Shown here piece by piece: positions 46,227 to 54,945 of a DNA stretch of 64,000 bases. Below the pieces are notes generated by a model. It made no database searches. It was not told where the DNA came from and saw nothing but the letters and a program-made list of their open reading frames with translations. Position 1 is the stretch's first letter. Every line of letters starts with the position of its first letter. A program made the translations under genes and the position numbers. This DNA is from Iodobacter sp025352645 (GTDB taxonomy: Bacteria; Pseudomonadota; Gammaproteobacteria; Burkholderiales; Chitinibacteraceae), in contig NZ_JAWQUO010000008.1 of NCBI RefSeq assembly GCF_033446605.1, positions 62,001 through 126,000 on the forward strand, read 5' to 3'.

Positions 46227-47507
46227 TTAAAATTTCACCACGGTGCTCAGCAGCGCTTGCTCAAGAATATCCAGCCCTTCATTGAGCAAGGCATCGCTGA
46301 TGGTAAGTGGAAACAAAAAGCGAATCACATTGCCATAGCTGCCACAGATCAATAAGAGCAAACCGTTTTCTAGCGCCTTGGCCTGTACTTGCTGGGCAAA
46401 TGCCACATCGGCACTGCCATCGCGGATAAACTCCACTCCCACCATCGCCCCCAAGCCTCTCACCTCGGCGATGTGCGGCACGCGCTCACGTAAGCCGTTT
46501 AAACGCGTTTTGACGGCCGCACCCAAGATATTGGCCCGCTCGCAGAGTTGTTCTTCTTCGATAATATCCAGCACGGCATGGGCCGCAGCCACCGCAATCG
46601 GATTACCCGCGTAAGTGCCGCCTAAGCCACCAGGATTGGGGGCATCCATGATTTCGGCGCGGCCACAAACGGCAGATAAGGGCATACCACCGGCTAAACC
46701 TTTCGCCATGGTGATTAAATCCGCCTCTACATCGTAATGTTCCATTGCAAATAATTTGCCAGTGCGTGCAAAGCCGGTTTGCACCTCATCGGCAATCAGC
46801 AAGATGCCGTGCTCATCGCAGAGCTGGCGTAAGGCATGCATCAGTTCTGCAGGGGCCACATAAAAGCCGCCCTCGCCTTGCTCTGGCTCGATGATGATGG
46901 CCGCCACACGGCTAGGCTCGATATCAGCCTTAAATAATTGGCTGAGCGCTTGTAAGGTGTCTGCAACGCTTACGCCATGCAGGGAATTGGGGAAAGGCAG
47001 GTGATAAACATCACCAGGAAAGGGGCCAAAGCCTGCTTTATAAGGGGAGACTTTGCCAGTCAGCGCCATGCCCATCATGGTACGCCCATGAAAACCGCCA
47101 TGAAACGCAATAATCCCCGTGCGGCCAGTGGCAACCCGCGCAATTTTTACCGCGTTTTCTACCGCCTCTGCGCCTGTAGTAAAAAACGCGGTTTTCTTGG
47201 CGTGCGTGCCAGGTGTGGCCCGATTAATCCGTTCGGCAAGCTCTACATACGAGGCATAGGGCATCACTTGATACGCCGTATGGGTAAAGCGCTCGAGCTG
47301 TGCCTGCATCGCAGCGATCACTTTAGGGTGGCGATGCCCCGTATTGGTCACCGCAATCCCCGCCGCAAAATCAATATAGCGGCGGCCTTCTACATCCCAC
47401 AGCTCGGCGTTCTCCGCTCGATCGGCATAGATCGCACACATCACCCCCACACCACGGGGAGTGGCTTGGTTTTTCCTTTCCTGCAACGATGCATTGCTCA
47501 ACATAGC
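46227..47507 (-). CDS. gabT: 4-aminobutyrate aminotransferase
   Basis: Protein of 426 residues, the same length as E. coli GabT, beginning MLSNASLQERKNQATPRGVG. PLP-binding elements include TTGAEAVENAVKIAR, EPEQGEGGFYVAP, ADEVQTGFARTGKLFA and the Schiff-base Lys in MAKGLAGGMPLSAV. An ATG six bases upstream (47513) is in frame, but the AGAGG lies directly against it, so 47507 with 8-nt spacing is preferred. It transfers the amino group of GABA to 2-oxoglutarate, giving succinate semialdehyde for GabD. Confidence 0.94.
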   Translation of the reverse strand, partial: AMLSNASLQERKNQATPRGVGVMCAIYADRAENAELWDVEGRRYIDFAAGIAVTNTGHRHPKVIAAMQAQLERFTHTAYQVMPYASYVELAERINRATPGTHAKKTAFFTTGAEAVENAVKIARVATGRTGIIAFHGGFHGRTMMGMALTGKVSPYKAGFGPFPGDVYHLPFPNSLHGVSVADTLQALSQLFKADIEPSRVAAIIIEPEQGEGGFYVAPAELMHALRQLCDEHGILLIADEVQTGFARTGKLFAMEHYDVEADLITMAKGLAGGMPLSAVCGRAEIMDAPNPGGLGGTYAGNPIAVAAAHAVLDIIEEEQLCERANILGAAVKTRLNGLRERVPHIAEVRGLGAMVGVEFIRDGSADVAFAQQVQAKALENGLLLLICGSYGNVIRFLFPLTISDALLNEGLDILEQALLSTVVKF

Positions 47508-47659
47508 TTTCATCCTCTGCTTTATTTAGAAAGTTTGATTGCAATATAGCGCGTACTTAGCCCCATGCTGCAGGGGTGTTACCTGTATGTATGTCGTCAG
47601 CCTCTGGGCCTGATTCATCCAGCCATGCCCCATCCTATCGCCAACGGTAATGTCTATGC

Positions 47660-47689
47660 AAAAAGGACGCAGCTCTCTGCGTCCTTTTT
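47660..47689 (-). terminator. Rho-independent terminator downstream of sdaA
   Basis: AAAAAGGACGCAG pairs perfectly with CTGCGTCCTTTTT around CTCT, a 13-bp stem with U tracts in both directions. It lies between the sdaA stop and the gabT promoter region. Confidence 0.85.
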
Positions 47690-47728
47690 GGTGATTTTTG
47701 TAGCAATGTTTGATATCAGTTAAGTACG

Positions 47729-47837
47729 GATGTTACGCAGCGATCAACCTAAAAAAGTCTAAATTTAGCGCCTGCTTTTCTCTGTGAAACTCCGTGTTCT
47801 CTGTGGTTCAAGATTTGGGTTTTGCCTGCGTAACATC
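47729..47837. mobile_element. 109-bp element with 12-bp inverted ends GATGTTACGCAG
   Basis: GATGTTACGCAG (47729-47740) and CTGCGTAACATC (47826-47837) are exact inverses. The interior contains CTCTGTGAAACTCCGTGTTCTC, i.e. the reverse complement of the CCACAGAGAACACGGAG repeat. ATCAGTTAAG is found on both sides (47715-47724 and 47835-47844), possibly a target duplication. Single half-copies of the end occur at 27470 and 45652. Confidence 0.6.
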
Positions 47838-47857
47838 AGTTAAGCATCACGCCCCAA

Positions 47858-49258
47858 TCAACACTCCACAATATTTACCGGCAATTCAATCATATTAATG
47901 GCTAGGCCACCACGGGCGGTTTCTTTGTATTTGGTATTCATATCGCGGCCGGTGTCACGCATGGTTTTGATGACTCGATCCAGCGATACAAAGTGCTGGC
48001 CGTCACCGCGTAGCGCCATGCGGGCGGCGTTGATCGCTTTGATGGATGCCATGGCATTGCGCTCAATACACGGCACTTGTACCAAGCCACCTACTGGATC
48101 GCAAGTTAGGCCTAGATTGTGCTCCATGCCAATCTCGGCCGCGTTTTCGACTTGCTCGGGCGTGCCACCTAGCACTTCGGCCAAGGCACCTGCCGCCATA
48201 GAACAAGCCGAGCCCACTTCACCCTGACAACCTACTTCGGCACCAGAGATCGATGCGTTAAGCTTAAACAAAATACCAATCGCACCGGCAGTTAGAAAGA
48301 ATCGCACAATGCCGTCATCCGTCGGATTGGGCGTAAAGCGGGCGTAATAGTGCATGACGGCAGGAACAATCCCTGCGGCCCCATTGGTAGGGGCGGTGAC
48401 CACACGGCCACCACCGGCGTTTTCTTCATTCACCGCCAGCGCGTATAAATTCACCCAGTCCAGCACCGTTAGCGGATCACGCAACGCGGCTTCGGGGGAT
48501 GCCAGCAGCTTTTGGTACATATCAGCGGCGCGACGTTTTACTTTTAGCCCACCAGGTAAAATGCCCTCATGCTCGCAGCCGCGTTTAACACAGGCTTGCA
48601 TCACCGCCCAGATTTCTAGCAAACCAGCGCGAATTTCATCTTCGGTGCGCCAAGCCAGCTCGTTCTCTAGCATGATTTGGCTGATGTTTTTGCCATGGCG
48701 CTCACACAGCGCTAATAGCTCGGCTCCACTCTTAAATGGGTGCTTTAGCTCAGTGACGCCTGGCGGGTTAAAGCCAGCATCCACGGCCGCTTCATCCACT
48801 ACAAAGCCACCACCCACCGAGTAATAAGCGCGCTTAGATAGGCTCTGTCCTTCTGCATCAAAGGCCTCAAAAATCATGCCGTTTGGGTGAAAAGGCAGGG
48901 TTTTTCGCTTATGCAAGATCAGATGCTCGGCTTCAACAAAAGCAACACCGTGCTTGCCCAGCAAGTTGAGTACGCGGCCTTCGCGGATCGCGGCCACCAT
49001 CTCATCCACCTTATCGGTATCCACAAGACGGGGGGATTCGCCTTGTAAGCCTAATAAAACGGCGATGTCCGAGCCGTGGCCCTTGCCGGTGGCCCCTAGG
49101 GAGCCAAATAACTCGCTTTTTACTTTACTCACTTTTTCAAGCAGGCCGTCTTTCTCTAAGCGGCGAGCAAAGGTGCGCGCAGCACGCATCGGGCCTACGG
49201 TGTGTGAGCTGGATGGCCCAAGGCCAATTTTAAATAAATCGAAAACGCTGATAGCCAT
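47858..49258 (-). CDS. sdaA: L-serine ammonia-lyase (single-chain, iron-sulfur)
   Basis: Protein of 466 residues beginning MAISVFDLFKIGLGPSSSHT, the typical SdaA start with the SSSHT substrate segment. Cysteines in CQGEVGSACSMAA and GLTCDPVGGLVQVPC provide the ligands for the oxygen-labile [4Fe-4S] cluster. It deaminates L-serine to pyruvate and ammonia. Translation starts about 270 bp downstream of a two-aptamer glycine riboswitch, so glycine level probably controls its expression, linking glycine overflow through serine to pyruvate. Transcribed alone; terminator at 47660-47689. Confidence 0.94.
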   Translation of the reverse strand: MAISVFDLFKIGLGPSSSHTVGPMRAARTFARRLEKDGLLEKVSKVKSELFGSLGATGKGHGSDIAVLLGLQGESPRLVDTDKVDEMVAAIREGRVLNLLGKHGVAFVEAEHLILHKRKTLPFHPNGMIFEAFDAEGQSLSKRAYYSVGGGFVVDEAAVDAGFNPPGVTELKHPFKSGAELLALCERHGKNISQIMLENELAWRTEDEIRAGLLEIWAVMQACVKRGCEHEGILPGGLKVKRRAADMYQKLLASPEAALRDPLTVLDWVNLYALAVNEENAGGGRVVTAPTNGAAGIVPAVMHYYARFTPNPTDDGIVRFFLTAGAIGILFKLNASISGAEVGCQGEVGSACSMAAGALAEVLGGTPEQVENAAEIGMEHNLGLTCDPVGGLVQVPCIERNAMASIKAINAARMALRGDGQHFVSLDRVIKTMRDTGRDMNTKYKETARGGLAINMIELPVNIVEC

Positions 49259-49528
49259 TTTGAGTATCTCTGGTGGTTCCTACGCAGCCCCATTTCAATA
49301 TGGGAATCTCACTGACAAGCAGTGCGCGTAAGGTAACGGTTTATAAGTATATTTTTAGTTTGAGCTAGATAAGCGCTTATCGTTCAATCTGAAACAGCAG
49401 GCTGAATGGCTTAATCATCCAGCACATATCATCACGGCTCTTTATAAATCTTAAATGGGGAAGTACAGCAGAGTTAAGCGGGCGATAGCAGTTGACAAGG
49501 GTGCCCGCTCAGCGCTGGCTGAGCGATG

Positions 49529-49770
49529 CCCCTCTGTCCGTTTGCCTGAGAGATTGCGGCGCGACGTGTCGGCCATGCTTCTTCGGCGAGGCATTTAAGC
49601 CTACTCTCCAGAGTGCTCTGGTTTTGTTTAGATCGCGTCACAATCTATTCCAACAAAACCTAGCCATGACAGTTCTTTTGCCTGAGAGTTTTCTGGGCGA
49701 TTCCCCTTCGGCGCTACGCCGCTTGCAGCTTACTGATGCAAGCCATAAATCTGGCACAGTCTCTCCTGTC
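49529..49770 (-). promoter_or_regulatory. two-aptamer glycine riboswitch upstream of sdaA
   Basis: On the minus strand, aptamer 1 (about 49669-49770) has GACAGGAGAGACTG, CGCCGAAGGGGAATCGCCC and CTCTCAGGCAAAAGAACTGT. Aptamer 2 (about 49529-49616) has CTGGAGAGTAGGC, CGCCGAAGAAGCATGG and CTCTCAGGCAAACGGACAGA. These are the conserved cores of glycine riboswitches. The linker of about 52 nt includes a 9-bp hairpin (49620-49628 with 49652-49660), whereas canonical tandem linkers are about 10 nt. A CGCTCAG…CTGAGCG hairpin (49506-49525) follows aptamer 2 and may be the expression platform. Confidence 0.92.
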
Positions 49771-49959
49771 ATCGCTGTGGATATTCCCACCTAGCTGCGC
49801 CAATCTAGTCAAGCTTGCGCAAGCTGTCAATTCACGATTAGCCCTAGATCATCATCAACAATAAATTATAATAAGCCTGAGTGAGGGCTTTGCAAGATAA
49901 GCCCACATCATGGTGTAAATATCCTGCAATAAAGTTTAAATTTCATAGAGATTACAGGC

Positions 49960-49991
49960 AAAAAAGAGCAGGCCAAAGCCTGCTCTTTTTT
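49960..49991 (-). terminator. Rho-independent terminator of the S41 protease gene
   Basis: AAAAAAGAGCAGGC pairs perfectly with GCCTGCTCTTTTTT around CAAA; it is 20 bp past the S41 stop codon on the minus strand, and the A/T arms give a U tract in both directions. Confidence 0.88.
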
Positions 49992-50011
49992 AATCAGCGC
50001 AATGCTCTCAC

Positions 50012-52003
50012 TTACTGAGCCAGCACCTTCACCACGCGTTTAGTGTTCCACAACACCGCCTGCCCAGCATCTACCCCAGCAATACTAATCACATAGGATT
50101 GTCCTGCTGTTTTTTTCGGTAGCGATAAACGCACCGTTTGCGGCGTGCCATAGGCATAAACGGTTTTTGTTTCAAATAGCTGATCATCCACATAAACCTT
50201 TACGTGTTCTGTTTCAGCTACCTGAATATCCAGCGTTCCCGCAGCATCTTTCACCGTAATCACATCCGCAACGGGGCTTAAGAACTGAAAGCTAGATTTG
50301 CTCACCGGCTTAGCCAATAAATCCGCCGCAATTTTATCAAACTGGGTTTGATCACCATTACTTAAATCACTTAAGACCCGCGGTACATTCACGTCAGCTT
50401 GGCAACCGTAGTCTTCAATAATGGTATTCGGGTTATAACCACCGCGCACTGATTGACGCCAAGACACACGCATGGATACCCCACCTGGCAGCGGCTTAAA
50501 CCAGTTCGGGCCTAATTCTGCAAAAAAGCCGTGCTCCAGCACATTGGCACCGCCCGCCCCAGTGGCTGGGTCTTCCCCATAGATTGTGGCCGCGCCGTTA
50601 TCTTGCATCTGGCAAGTAAACAAATCGGTTGCCGAATAGCTGCGGGCATTGGCTAATACCCCCACCGGTTTGTAATAAGCCTGACCCAATGCATTGGCTT
50701 CTGCCGGTGAAGTAAATACCCCTGTTTTGCTATAGGTATTTTTAGTTTTAGCTGCGTCATTAATCAGCTTTACCCACTCTGGCCAATACTGTCTGAAATC
50801 ATCTTGATTCAAGAACTGATTATTAAGCTTGGTATTTAATAGGCGTGCCGAGCTAGTCGTGGCTTTACCTGGCTTAAATAGCTGCGGTAATTTATCTGCA
50901 TAGCTGATATACCCGCCGCCATTGCTGCGGACATCCACCACCAATGCATCCGTTTTAGCCAGCTGATTGCGCAATAAACCGGCAATAATTTCTACAGCTT
51001 GATCGGGGTTTTGCGGCACAAAGCTGCTGATATTAATATAGCCAAGCTGCTTATCGCCCTTAGGGACAATAGACCATGTAATAGTTGGCTCTGAGGTGGG
51101 ATACTTAATAAAACCCTGAGTATCATCCGCTGCCGTATTGCGGCTAACAAACTGATTATATTGTTCCTGATATTTTTCTACGCTTTGCGAAAAAGCCTGA
51201 TCTTTTAATGCTTTTGCCGCTGCCGTAGTAGTGGCTTTAGGCTGCAAGGCAGCATCGTCATATTGCACCAGCCACGGCAAATCAATTGAATAGATTTCAC
51301 CTGTTTTAGCCGAGCGTAATTTAATTAAAACTCGATCATTTTCTGGAGGCACATTAGATGATTGTGAAACCAACGTCATTTTCTGAATAGCACGGGAAAA
51401 ACCGCCATATAGATTAGCCCCAGCACCACTAATCACCACTTTATTTACCGCCTGTTTAATGGGCAGCCCACCGTATTCAAGCACTTGATCGCCTACTTCA
51501 GGCTTTCTTATTGAAGACAACAAGGCATCAAAATAGCGTGGATAAACACGATCAATGCGCACTTCATTTTGCTCTGCACCCTGGGTGGTACGGGCAAAAT
51601 TAATCGGCAAAAAGCTTAAAAATGCCGCGTGTGGTAGAGGAAAATTATAATTTAGATGCAAATCACGCTGATTCAAAAAAATCTGGCTTAACTTGGTATG
51701 TAATTGTGCAGTGCTTAATTTATCCAAATTATTAATCACCTGCTGTACTGCATCAGCCGGATTAACGTGGCCCTTATTCCAATCGGGGTTATTGCCATAA
51801 TAAAGATCTTTTGCATAGCGATTAACATATAAATCGCGCAGCAATAACTGAGCCTGCTCAGCCAACACCTGTTTATCATTTCTGCTTAATTCTTCAAACT
51901 TGATTTCTGAACGGATATTCGATAAAAAATCATTTCTAAATTCTGCGTGCGCAAAGGCAGACATCATTGCCAATGCAATCGTTGCAACTTTAATTAGCTT
52001 CAT
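50012..52003 (-). CDS. secreted S41-family peptidase
   Basis: Protein of 663 residues with a signal peptide (MKLIKVATIALAMMSAFAHA). The catalytic region includes LVVDVRSNGGGYISYADKLP and ANARSYSATDLFTCQ, with the nucleophile Ser in the second; this matches tail-specific/C-terminal processing peptidases. A PDZ-like segment (VGDQVLEYGGLPIKQAV) precedes it. The C-terminal ~120 residues form a beta-sandwich-like extension of unknown role. It should be periplasmic or extracellular. Shine-Dalgarno GCAGGAAA precedes ATG 52003. Substrate is unknown. Confidence 0.82.
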   Translation of the reverse strand: MKLIKVATIALAMMSAFAHAEFRNDFLSNIRSEIKFEELSRNDKQVLAEQAQLLLRDLYVNRYAKDLYYGNNPDWNKGHVNPADAVQQVINNLDKLSTAQLHTKLSQIFLNQRDLHLNYNFPLPHAAFLSFLPINFARTTQGAEQNEVRIDRVYPRYFDALLSSIRKPEVGDQVLEYGGLPIKQAVNKVVISGAGANLYGGFSRAIQKMTLVSQSSNVPPENDRVLIKLRSAKTGEIYSIDLPWLVQYDDAALQPKATTTAAAKALKDQAFSQSVEKYQEQYNQFVSRNTAADDTQGFIKYPTSEPTITWSIVPKGDKQLGYINISSFVPQNPDQAVEIIAGLLRNQLAKTDALVVDVRSNGGGYISYADKLPQLFKPGKATTSSARLLNTKLNNQFLNQDDFRQYWPEWVKLINDAAKTKNTYSKTGVFTSPAEANALGQAYYKPVGVLANARSYSATDLFTCQMQDNGAATIYGEDPATGAGGANVLEHGFFAELGPNWFKPLPGGVSMRVSWRQSVRGGYNPNTIIEDYGCQADVNVPRVLSDLSNGDQTQFDKIAADLLAKPVSKSSFQFLSPVADVITVKDAAGTLDIQVAETEHVKVYVDDQLFETKTVYAYGTPQTVRLSLPKKTAGQSYVISIAGVDAGQAVLWNTKRVVKVLAQ

Positions 52004-52494
52004 GGTTTTTCCTGCTTCAGATGAAATGAGGGTTAACAGTTCACAAGCTCAGTACCGTGGTTTTTTATGACAATACAGTATTTCAACACTGACACATACT
52101 GTCAACAATCTTCTAAAAAATGGCATAAAAAACCTGTCTCATCCGTAATACATATCGTTATTAGTCATTGATCTTATTATATTTTTTATTTTTAATATTT
52201 TAAAAAAACCAACACAAAACAAACATAACAGCATTATATTTATTACAAAAAACAAAACCAGAAAAATAAAACAATCCAATTTAATATAAAGTAATAAACA
52301 TAAGATCTAAAAAAACATGCTTCACTTGAACATAAAGCAAGGCCAATCTGCATCCGTCACCAAGGTGGTGTAAACACTTATCCATAAGTAGTCATTGTTT
52401 AAATAGTACTTTTATTCAAAAAAAAATTTTAATTAATATTTTAGATACCGCAAAAAAAATATCTTATTTTACAAAAAACACAAGACGATAAGCA
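52004..52494. other. AT-rich intergenic region between S41 and cysG genes
   Basis: About 490 bp, extremely A/T-rich at 52140-52480 with no gene visible. It contains the promoter for the S41 gene (minus strand). Poly-A runs may bend DNA, but no specific site is recognised. Confidence 0.5.
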
Positions 52495-52523
52495 GCACTA
52501 GCCCTTTGCAAAAGAGCTAGTGC
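52495..52523 (-). terminator. possible terminator downstream of cysG
   Basis: GCACTAGC (52495-52502) pairs with GCTAGTGC (52516-52523), with CTTT/AAAG continuing inside the loop. It is about 75 bp after the cysG stop; the U tract on the minus strand is weak and distant. Confidence 0.45.
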
Positions 52524-52597
52524 TTAGATTCCATTTATTTCAGATTAGTTTTTAGTCGATTGATCTTGGCGCGATAGGCGGGCTTAGTGCGCTTACA

Positions 52598-53980
52598 TCA
52601 ATCCTCACGCCATTTCAGCTTATCGTGCAAGCTGACTACCTCACCAATAATAATCAAGGCTGGCGGCTTAATGCCGCGCTCGGCCACACGCTGCGGTAGG
52701 TTGCTTAGAGTGCCCACCACCACACGCTGCTTAGCCAGCGTTGCGTTTTCGACCATCGCAGCGGGAGTGTCTGGATTCCTACCGTGCTTTATTAATTGTT
52801 GGCAAATTTTTTCTAGCTGCGCCACGCCCATATACACTACCACCGTTTCCGTGGGGCTAACCAAACGAGGCCAATCGAGCTCCACCTCACCATCACGGCG
52901 ATGGCCGGTGACAAAAGTCACCGATTGCGCGTAATCCCTGTGGGTGAGCGGAATACCGGCGTAGCACGATGCCCCCGCCGCCGAGGTAATGCCCGGCACT
53001 ACTTCAAAGGCAATGCCTGCGGCAGCAAGCTCTTCGATCTCTTCGCCGCCACGGCCAAAAATAAATGGATCGCCACCTTTTAAGCGCAAAACTTTTTTAC
53101 CTTGCTGGGCATAGCGCACCAAAAGCTGGTTTATTTCTTCTTGCGGCACGGCATGGTTATTGGATTTTTTCCCTACATAAACCCGCTCGGCATCACGGCG
53201 AACCATTTCTAAAATAGGCGCAGAAACCAGATTATCGTACAGCACCACATCGGCTTGCTGCATTAAGCGTAAGGCTCTAAAGGTCAGTAAATCAGGATTA
53301 CCCGGCCCACAGCCTACTAAATACACCGCACCTTGTAAGGGGGCATCGGCATCGGCCTTAATCGAATCGCTTAATGCCTGACGCGCTGCTGCATGTTGGC
53401 CAGCAAACACCATATCTGGGATAGGCCCGGCGAGAGTTTTTTCCCAAAATTGCTTACGAGCATCTGTGCTTGACAGGGTGTTTTTAACTTCATCTCTAAA
53501 ATCAGCCGCCATTTGGGCTAAATCGCCGTAGCCATGTGGGATAAGCGCCTCAAGCTGGGTGCGTAATTGCCGCGCCAGCACCGGCACGCCACCCGAGGTA
53601 GAAATAGCAATCATCAGTGGTGATCGATCAACAATAGCAGGGGTAATAAAACGGCAGCTAGCGGGATCATCCACCGCATTCACTAAAATACCGCGCGCCT
53701 CACAGGCCTCAAAAATATGACGATTAACCTCTTCATTATTAGTGGCAGCAATAACTAGTCTTACATTTTGCAGTTGTGCTTCACAAAAACGAGCGGCCAA
53801 ATAGATTAATTTCCCCGCAACGGCAGCGCTCGCCAACTCTTCACAGAGCTGTGGGGCGACCACCGTGATTTTCCCACCCGCAGCGGCCAGCAAGCGAACT
53901 TTGCGCGCAGCCACATCACCACCACCAATAATCAAGCAATTTTGCTCGTGTAAATTTAAAAAAAGTGGGAAGTAATTCAT
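52598..53980 (-). CDS. cysG: siroheme synthase (trifunctional CysG)
   Basis: Protein of 460 residues. The N-terminal half is precorrin-2 dehydrogenase/ferrochelatase (IIGGGDVAARKVRLLAAAGG, DRSPLMIAISTSGGVPVLAR). The C-terminal half is uroporphyrinogen-III methyltransferase (GAVYLVGCGPGNPDLLTFRA, then RLKGGDPFIFGRGGEE). It makes siroheme from uroporphyrinogen III, the cofactor of sulfite and nitrite reductases. The frame extends to a TTG at 53986, but the ATG at 53980 has AAGG 10 nt upstream. Length is as in E. coli CysG (457). The neighbouring cytochrome c is divergent. Confidence 0.95.
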   Translation of the reverse strand: MNYFPLFLNLHEQNCLIIGGGDVAARKVRLLAAAGGKITVVAPQLCEELASAAVAGKLIYLAARFCEAQLQNVRLVIAATNNEEVNRHIFEACEARGILVNAVDDPASCRFITPAIVDRSPLMIAISTSGGVPVLARQLRTQLEALIPHGYGDLAQMAADFRDEVKNTLSSTDARKQFWEKTLAGPIPDMVFAGQHAAARQALSDSIKADADAPLQGAVYLVGCGPGNPDLLTFRALRLMQQADVVLYDNLVSAPILEMVRRDAERVYVGKKSNNHAVPQEEINQLLVRYAQQGKKVLRLKGGDPFIFGRGGEEIEELAAAGIAFEVVPGITSAAGASCYAGIPLTHRDYAQSVTFVTGHRRDGEVELDWPRLVSPTETVVVYMGVAQLEKICQQLIKHGRNPDTPAAMVENATLAKQRVVVGTLSNLPQRVAERGIKPPALIIIGEVVSLHDKLKWRED

Positions 53981-54060
53981 ACTCAAGTAACCTTAAATTC
54001 TATTTGGCAGTAGTTTGAGCTAGTCTTTCTGCATTTGCAAAATCACATTCAGCTATAGAT

Positions 54061-54074
54061 ATGATCTAAATCAA
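54061..54074 (+). promoter_or_regulatory. FNR/ANR-type box upstream of the cytochrome c gene
   Basis: ATGATCTAAATCAA matches TTGAT-N4-ATCAA with one mismatch in the first base. It lies 95 bp before ATG 54156 and its centre would suit a -41.5 position for a transcript starting near 54109. It is in the divergent region shared with cysG. Confidence 0.55.
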
Positions 54075-54155
54075 ATATAGAAAGCCGTATCTCATGTTTA
54101 CTGACAGCAAACAAACATGCTGCCTGTATTTTATTGACTACTCAGGAGTTATAAT

Positions 54156-54458
54156 ATGAAAAAAGTGATTTTCTTGTTCAGCCTATTTATTGTAAGCAGC
54201 GCCTATGCCGTCGCCCCAGCTGATTTAGCCAAAGCCAAAAACTGCTTCGCCTGTCATGCAACCGATAAAAAACTCATTGGCCCTTCCTATAAAGACGTTG
54301 CCGCCAAGTACAAAGGCGATGCCAGTGCCGCAGGAAAACTGGCAGATAAAATCAAAAAAGGCGGTAGTGGTGTTTGGGGTGCCATGCCTATGCCGCCTAA
54401 TACCGTAAGCGATGCCGAAGCAAAAGATTTGGCGAAATGGGTACTAAGTATTAAGTAA
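54156..54458 (+). CDS. small periplasmic cytochrome c (c551/c552-type)
   Basis: Protein of 100 residues with a signal peptide (MKKVIFLFSLFIVSSAYA). The haem motif is CFACH (about residues 32-36), followed by LIGPSYKDVAAKY, and the axial Met is in WGAMPMPPN. This is the usual class I cytochrome c of denitrifiers and other anaerobes. It is an electron carrier between the bc1 complex and terminal reductases. The Shine-Dalgarno is CAGGAG. An FNR-like site upstream suggests oxygen-limited induction. Confidence 0.93.
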   Translation: MKKVIFLFSLFIVSSAYAVAPADLAKAKNCFACHATDKKLIGPSYKDVAAKYKGDASAAGKLADKIKKGGSGVWGAMPMPPNTVSDAEAKDLAKWVLSIK

Positions 54459-54945
54459 TTACCCATATTACGCACAACATCTCACGTCCACGAAAAACAC
54501 TCAATGCACGAAAAAACCGACAAAAATGCATCGTCTCTGCTCGATTTATTCTTCATCAGGGTATTTTTTTTGCTTTACATTCTAAGGGATTGATTAGGCG
54601 TTTTATGGTTTAAATACAGCAAAAATTGCTCGCAAAGTGGCATCTACCCGTGATTTTTGTGTATTTCGTGAACGGCTTGTTTTGTGATCTCGCTGGGTAA
54701 CACCAAGTGTGTTAGCAGCAAACATCATGCCAACGTATTCATATGTCAACGGCAAGATCAAATAGAATAAATGGGTAATTTACCTGCTACTGCATATCAA
54801 TAGATCACGCTAAACTTCGGCATTCTGAGCATCCCCGCTCATTTAAACCCCCGCTCTGAGTTTATCTAGACGGGGGTCATTTTTTTGCTTTATGTAACCA
54901 AGCACAAAATATGACTATATTTAATTTATTTAACGAGATTGCTCC
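54459..54945. other. intergenic region with dispersed repeat and orphan terminator
   Basis: 487 bp without a protein-coding gene. It has CGTCCACGAAAAACACTCAA at about 54483, an inverse of the repeat near 46163-46195. A plus-strand terminator at 54847-54887 lies nearly 390 bp beyond the cytochrome stop, which leaves room for a small RNA. Confidence 0.55.
54847..54887 (+). terminator. Rho-independent terminator not adjacent to any gene end
   Basis: ACCCCCG (54847-54853) pairs with CGGGGGT (54871-54877), followed by CATTTTTTTG. It is closest to the start of the PilJ-domain gene, so it ends an unidentified transcript. Confidence 0.7.
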
